Source of the DNA: Ferrovibrio sp. MS7
GTDB taxonomy: Bacteria > Pseudomonadota > Alphaproteobacteria > Ferrovibrionales > Ferrovibrionaceae
Assembly: GCF_038404985.1 (NCBI RefSeq)
Contig: NZ_JBBKBA010000001.1
Span: 1,268,001-1,332,000 of the forward strand
Length of the DNA stretch: 64,000 bases
Direction: 5' to 3'
Below are positions 61,884 through 64,000 of this stretch, one piece after another (position 1 is the first letter of the stretch; the number at the start of each line of letters is the position of its first letter). Position numbers and translations under genes: made by a program. The notes beneath the pieces are model-generated. The model searched no databases and was not told the origin of the DNA. It saw nothing but the letters and a program-made list of their open reading frames with translations.

Positions 61884-63395
61884 ATGGAGCCCCGCATGAC
61901 GGCGACCGAACAACTCGATCTCCTGTTGATCAATCCGGGTGGTCGGGAGAAAATCTACCAGAAGCTCGGCGACAGCCTCACGGCGGTGGAGCCGCCGCTG
62001 TGGTGCCGCCTGATCGCCGGCTATGCGCGCGACCGCGGCTACAAGGTGACGATTCTGGATTCCGAGGCTGAACAGATCGGTCCAGCCGGCATCGCGGCCA
62101 AGGTTGCCGCGTTGGCGCCGCGCCTCACATGCCTGGTGGTGTTTGGCCATCAACCTTCCGCATCCACGCAGCAGATGGTTGGTGCGCGCGATGCTTGCGA
62201 GGCGATCAAGGCTGACCTGCCGGAGATGCCGATCCTGATCGTCGGCGGCCATGTCTCGGCGCTGCCCGAGCGCACGCTGCAGGAAGAACCGGTGGACTTC
62301 GTCTGCAAAGGCGAGGGGCCAGTCACCACTGTGCAACTGATCGATCAGCTCAAAGCACCGGTGCCGGATTTTACCCAGGTGGCCGGCCTAGTCTGGCGCG
62401 ATGCCGTCGGCAAGGTTGTGAACAACAAGCCCGCTGAACTGATCAAGGAACTAGATATCGACCTGCATGGCAATGTTTGGGACTTGCTGCCAATGCAGAA
62501 ATACCGGGCGCATAACTGGCAGTGCTTCGGCGACTTGCCGTCGCGCATACCCTATGCCTCCGTCTATACCTCGCTTGGCTGCCCCTATAAGTGTACGTTC
62601 TGCTGCATCAACGCGCCGTTTGATGTGAACCGCTACCGGATGCGCAAGCCTGAAGCCGTGGCTGCCGAGATCGATCTGCTGCACAACACCTATGGCGTAA
62701 AGACCTACAAGTTCATCGACGAGATGTTCGTGCTGAACGATCGCCATGTGATGGCGATCTGCGACCTGCTGATCGAGCGTAATTACGATCTGAATATCTG
62801 GGCCTATGCGCGCGTCGATACGGTGAAGCCGCATATGCTCGAGAAGCTGCGCAAGGCCGGCTTTCGCTGGCTCGCGCTTGGCATCGAATCCGGCTCCAAG
62901 CACGTACGCGATGGTGCGCAAAAAGCCCTGCGACACGAAGACATCATCAGCATCGTGCGCCAGATTCAGGCAGCCGGCATCAGCGTGATCGGCAACTTCA
63001 TCTTCGGCCTGCCCGACGACGATGCTGAGACCATGCGCGAAACCTTGGAACTGGCGCAGGAGCTGAACTGCGAATTCGCAAATTTCTACTCCGCTATGGC
63101 TTATCCCGGTTCCCCGCTTTACACACAGGCGGTGGCCAATGGCTGGGCGCTACCCGATAATTGGTCGGGTTTCTCTCAGCATTCCTATGATTGCCAGCCG
63201 CTGCCAACCGAGAAGGTTTCCGCGGCCGAGGTGCTCGCCTTCCGCGACGAGGCCTTCCACGCGTATTTCGAGCACCCCCGCTATCTCGACATGGTTACCC
63301 AGCGCTTCGGCTGGGATACCCGCCGCCATATCGAAGAGATGGCGCGGCATCGCCTGAAGCGCAAACTGCTGGAAGAACGGGAGCGCGCGGCTTGA
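61884..63395 (+). CDS. Radical SAM protein with B12-binding-like N-terminal domain
   Basis: 503 residues from the ATG at 61884, with an in-frame ATG four codons later (MTATEQ) as alternative. The first 150 residues have a cobalamin-binding-like Rossmann fold (CRLIAGYARDRGYKVTILDS, ILIVGGHVSALPE), but the DxHxxG motif for base-off B12 is not visible. The [4Fe-4S] site is CPYKCTFC (Cys233, 237, 240). WLALGIESGSKHVRDG is typical of this subgroup. It probably carries out a radical methylation or rearrangement on a sugar or lipid precursor. It overlaps the next gene by four bases. Confidence 0.88.
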   Translation: MEPRMTATEQLDLLLINPGGREKIYQKLGDSLTAVEPPLWCRLIAGYARDRGYKVTILDSEAEQIGPAGIAAKVAALAPRLTCLVVFGHQPSASTQQMVGARDACEAIKADLPEMPILIVGGHVSALPERTLQEEPVDFVCKGEGPVTTVQLIDQLKAPVPDFTQVAGLVWRDAVGKVVNNKPAELIKELDIDLHGNVWDLLPMQKYRAHNWQCFGDLPSRIPYASVYTSLGCPYKCTFCCINAPFDVNRYRMRKPEAVAAEIDLLHNTYGVKTYKFIDEMFVLNDRHVMAICDLLIERNYDLNIWAYARVDTVKPHMLEKLRKAGFRWLALGIESGSKHVRDGAQKALRHEDIISIVRQIQAAGISVIGNFIFGLPDDDAETMRETLELAQELNCEFANFYSAMAYPGSPLYTQAVANGWALPDNWSGFSQHSYDCQPLPTEKVSAAEVLAFRDEAFHAYFEHPRYLDMVTQRFGWDTRRHIEEMARHRLKRKLLEERERAA

Positions 63396-64000
63396 GCGTG
63401 AGTTGCGCCGAGGAAGGCCTGGAGGCCGTTATTCTCGCAGGCGGATTGGGCACGCGGCTTCGTGGCGTGCTGGGCGACATTCCGAAAGTGATGGCACCGG
63501 TTGCTGGGCGACCGTTTCTTGACTGGCTGCTCGAAGCGCTTGCTGCAGCCGGCATCACGCGCGTGTTGCTCTGCCTTGGTCATCTAGCACATAAGGTGGT
63601 GGCGCATCTGCAGGATCAGCCACCGCCGCTGGCGGTTTCCTGGGTGATAGAGCCATCGCCGCTGGGCACTGCTGGTGCATTGCGCCTGGCACGGCCGCAG
63701 CTCACCGGGCGGCGCGTGCTGGTGATGAACGGCGATACCTGGATTGGCTTTGACATGCCGGGATTCCTGGCGGCTTTCGAAACTGCCGGCACCATGGGCG
63801 CGCTGGTTTTTGCCGAGGTCGCTGATGCCGGCCGTTACGGCAGCCTGGATATTGATGCGGATGGGCGTATTCGCGCGTTCCTTGAAAAGGATGTGGAGCG
63901 GCATGGCGGCGGTGCCATCAATGGCGGCGTCTATCTCTTTTCCGCAGCCCTGCTGGACCGCGTTGCCGCTGCCGATGCGGTGTCGCTAGAGCGCGATATA
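63392..64000 (+). CDS. Sugar-1-phosphate nucleotidyltransferase, HddC-like (3' end outside window)
   Basis: 203 codons visible, running off the window. The start is a TTG at 63392 overlapping the radical SAM stop (TTGA), or a GTG at 63398. VILAGGLGTRLRGVLGDIPK is the nucleotide-binding signature with the conserved Arg and Lys; PLGTAGALRLA and MNGDTWIGFDM (the metal-binding Asp) follow. This GT-A-like family couples a sugar 1-phosphate to NTP, and close relatives make GDP-D-glycero-D-manno-heptose (HddC). Genes for a heptose or similar pathway may follow outside the window. Confidence 0.85.
   Translation, partial: MSVSCAEEGLEAVILAGGLGTRLRGVLGDIPKVMAPVAGRPFLDWLLEALAAAGITRVLLCLGHLAHKVVAHLQDQPPPLAVSWVIEPSPLGTAGALRLARPQLTGRRVLVMNGDTWIGFDMPGFLAAFETAGTMGALVFAEVADAGRYGSLDIDADGRIRAFLEKDVERHGGGAINGGVYLFSAALLDRVAAADAVSLERDI

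Overview
The window is about 64 kb of GC-rich, densely coded DNA, apart from one AT-rich stretch at about 18.2-21.6 kb. Gene content (membrane-bound urate hydroxylase PuuD, a UrtABCDE urea transporter, DUF805 and DUF1272 proteins, two-hairpin intergenic palindromes) fits an alphaproteobacterium, probably near the Rhodospirillales. This is inferred from gene content; no rRNA is present. I saw no tRNA, rRNA, CRISPR array or insertion sequence.

Layout. (1) 0-4.0 kb: a truncated sugar isomerase, an RmlC-like epimerase, an SDR epimerase and a two-gene ABC-2 polysaccharide exporter. (2) 4.1-16 kb: a urea block in the order ureD-urtABCDE-ureABCEFG, with a near-perfect sigma-54 promoter before urtA, a strong hairpin between urtA and urtB and palindromic elements inside the urease operon. 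(3) 16-18.2 kb: DUF805, DUF1272, glycerol kinase. (4) 18.2-21.6 kb: an AT-rich island with a Dam-type adenine methyltransferase and an upstream multidomain protein (restriction-endonuclease-like N-terminus, DGQHR domain, HEPN-like C-terminus), a candidate restriction-modification-like defence module whose 5' end carries an apparent frameshift. (5) 21.6-22.7 kb: a hypothetical protein, a 10-bp-period tandem repeat and palindromes. (6) 22.7-30.8 kb: purine-ring catabolism (guanine deaminase, PuuD, UraH, UraD, PuuE, an allantoate-amidohydrolase-type enzyme, a second M20 enzyme, glycerate kinase). Purine breakdown can end in urea, ammonia and glyoxylate, linking it to the urease block and to glycerate kinase. 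(7) 31-33.3 kb: a glycine-zipper lipoprotein and a Rieske oxygenase alpha/beta pair. (8) 33.3-64 kb: a large surface-polysaccharide locus.

The polysaccharide locus has three arms. The plus-strand arm (33.3-40.6 kb) carries methyltransferases, three Wlb/Wbp enzymes for a 2,3-diacetamido uronic acid, a glycosyltransferase and an asparagine-synthase-like amidotransferase. The minus-strand arm (53.7-40.7 kb) is a tightly overlapping ten-gene operon: a winged-helix regulator, a zinc-ribbon methyltransferase, a glycosyltransferase-methyltransferase fusion, two more amidotransferases, a flippase, an acetyltransferase, another methyltransferase, a glycosyltransferase and the WlbD-type epimerase. The regulator gene has what looks like a leaderless promoter containing two copies of a 15-bp palindrome, one over the start codon. 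The third arm (57.6 kb to the window end) holds a TPP-dependent E1 alpha/beta pair, a ColD/RfbH-type PLP 3-dehydratase with His in place of Lys, an SDR, a radical SAM protein and an HddC-like nucleotidyltransferase. I read it as a possible undescribed route to a branched or deoxy sugar.
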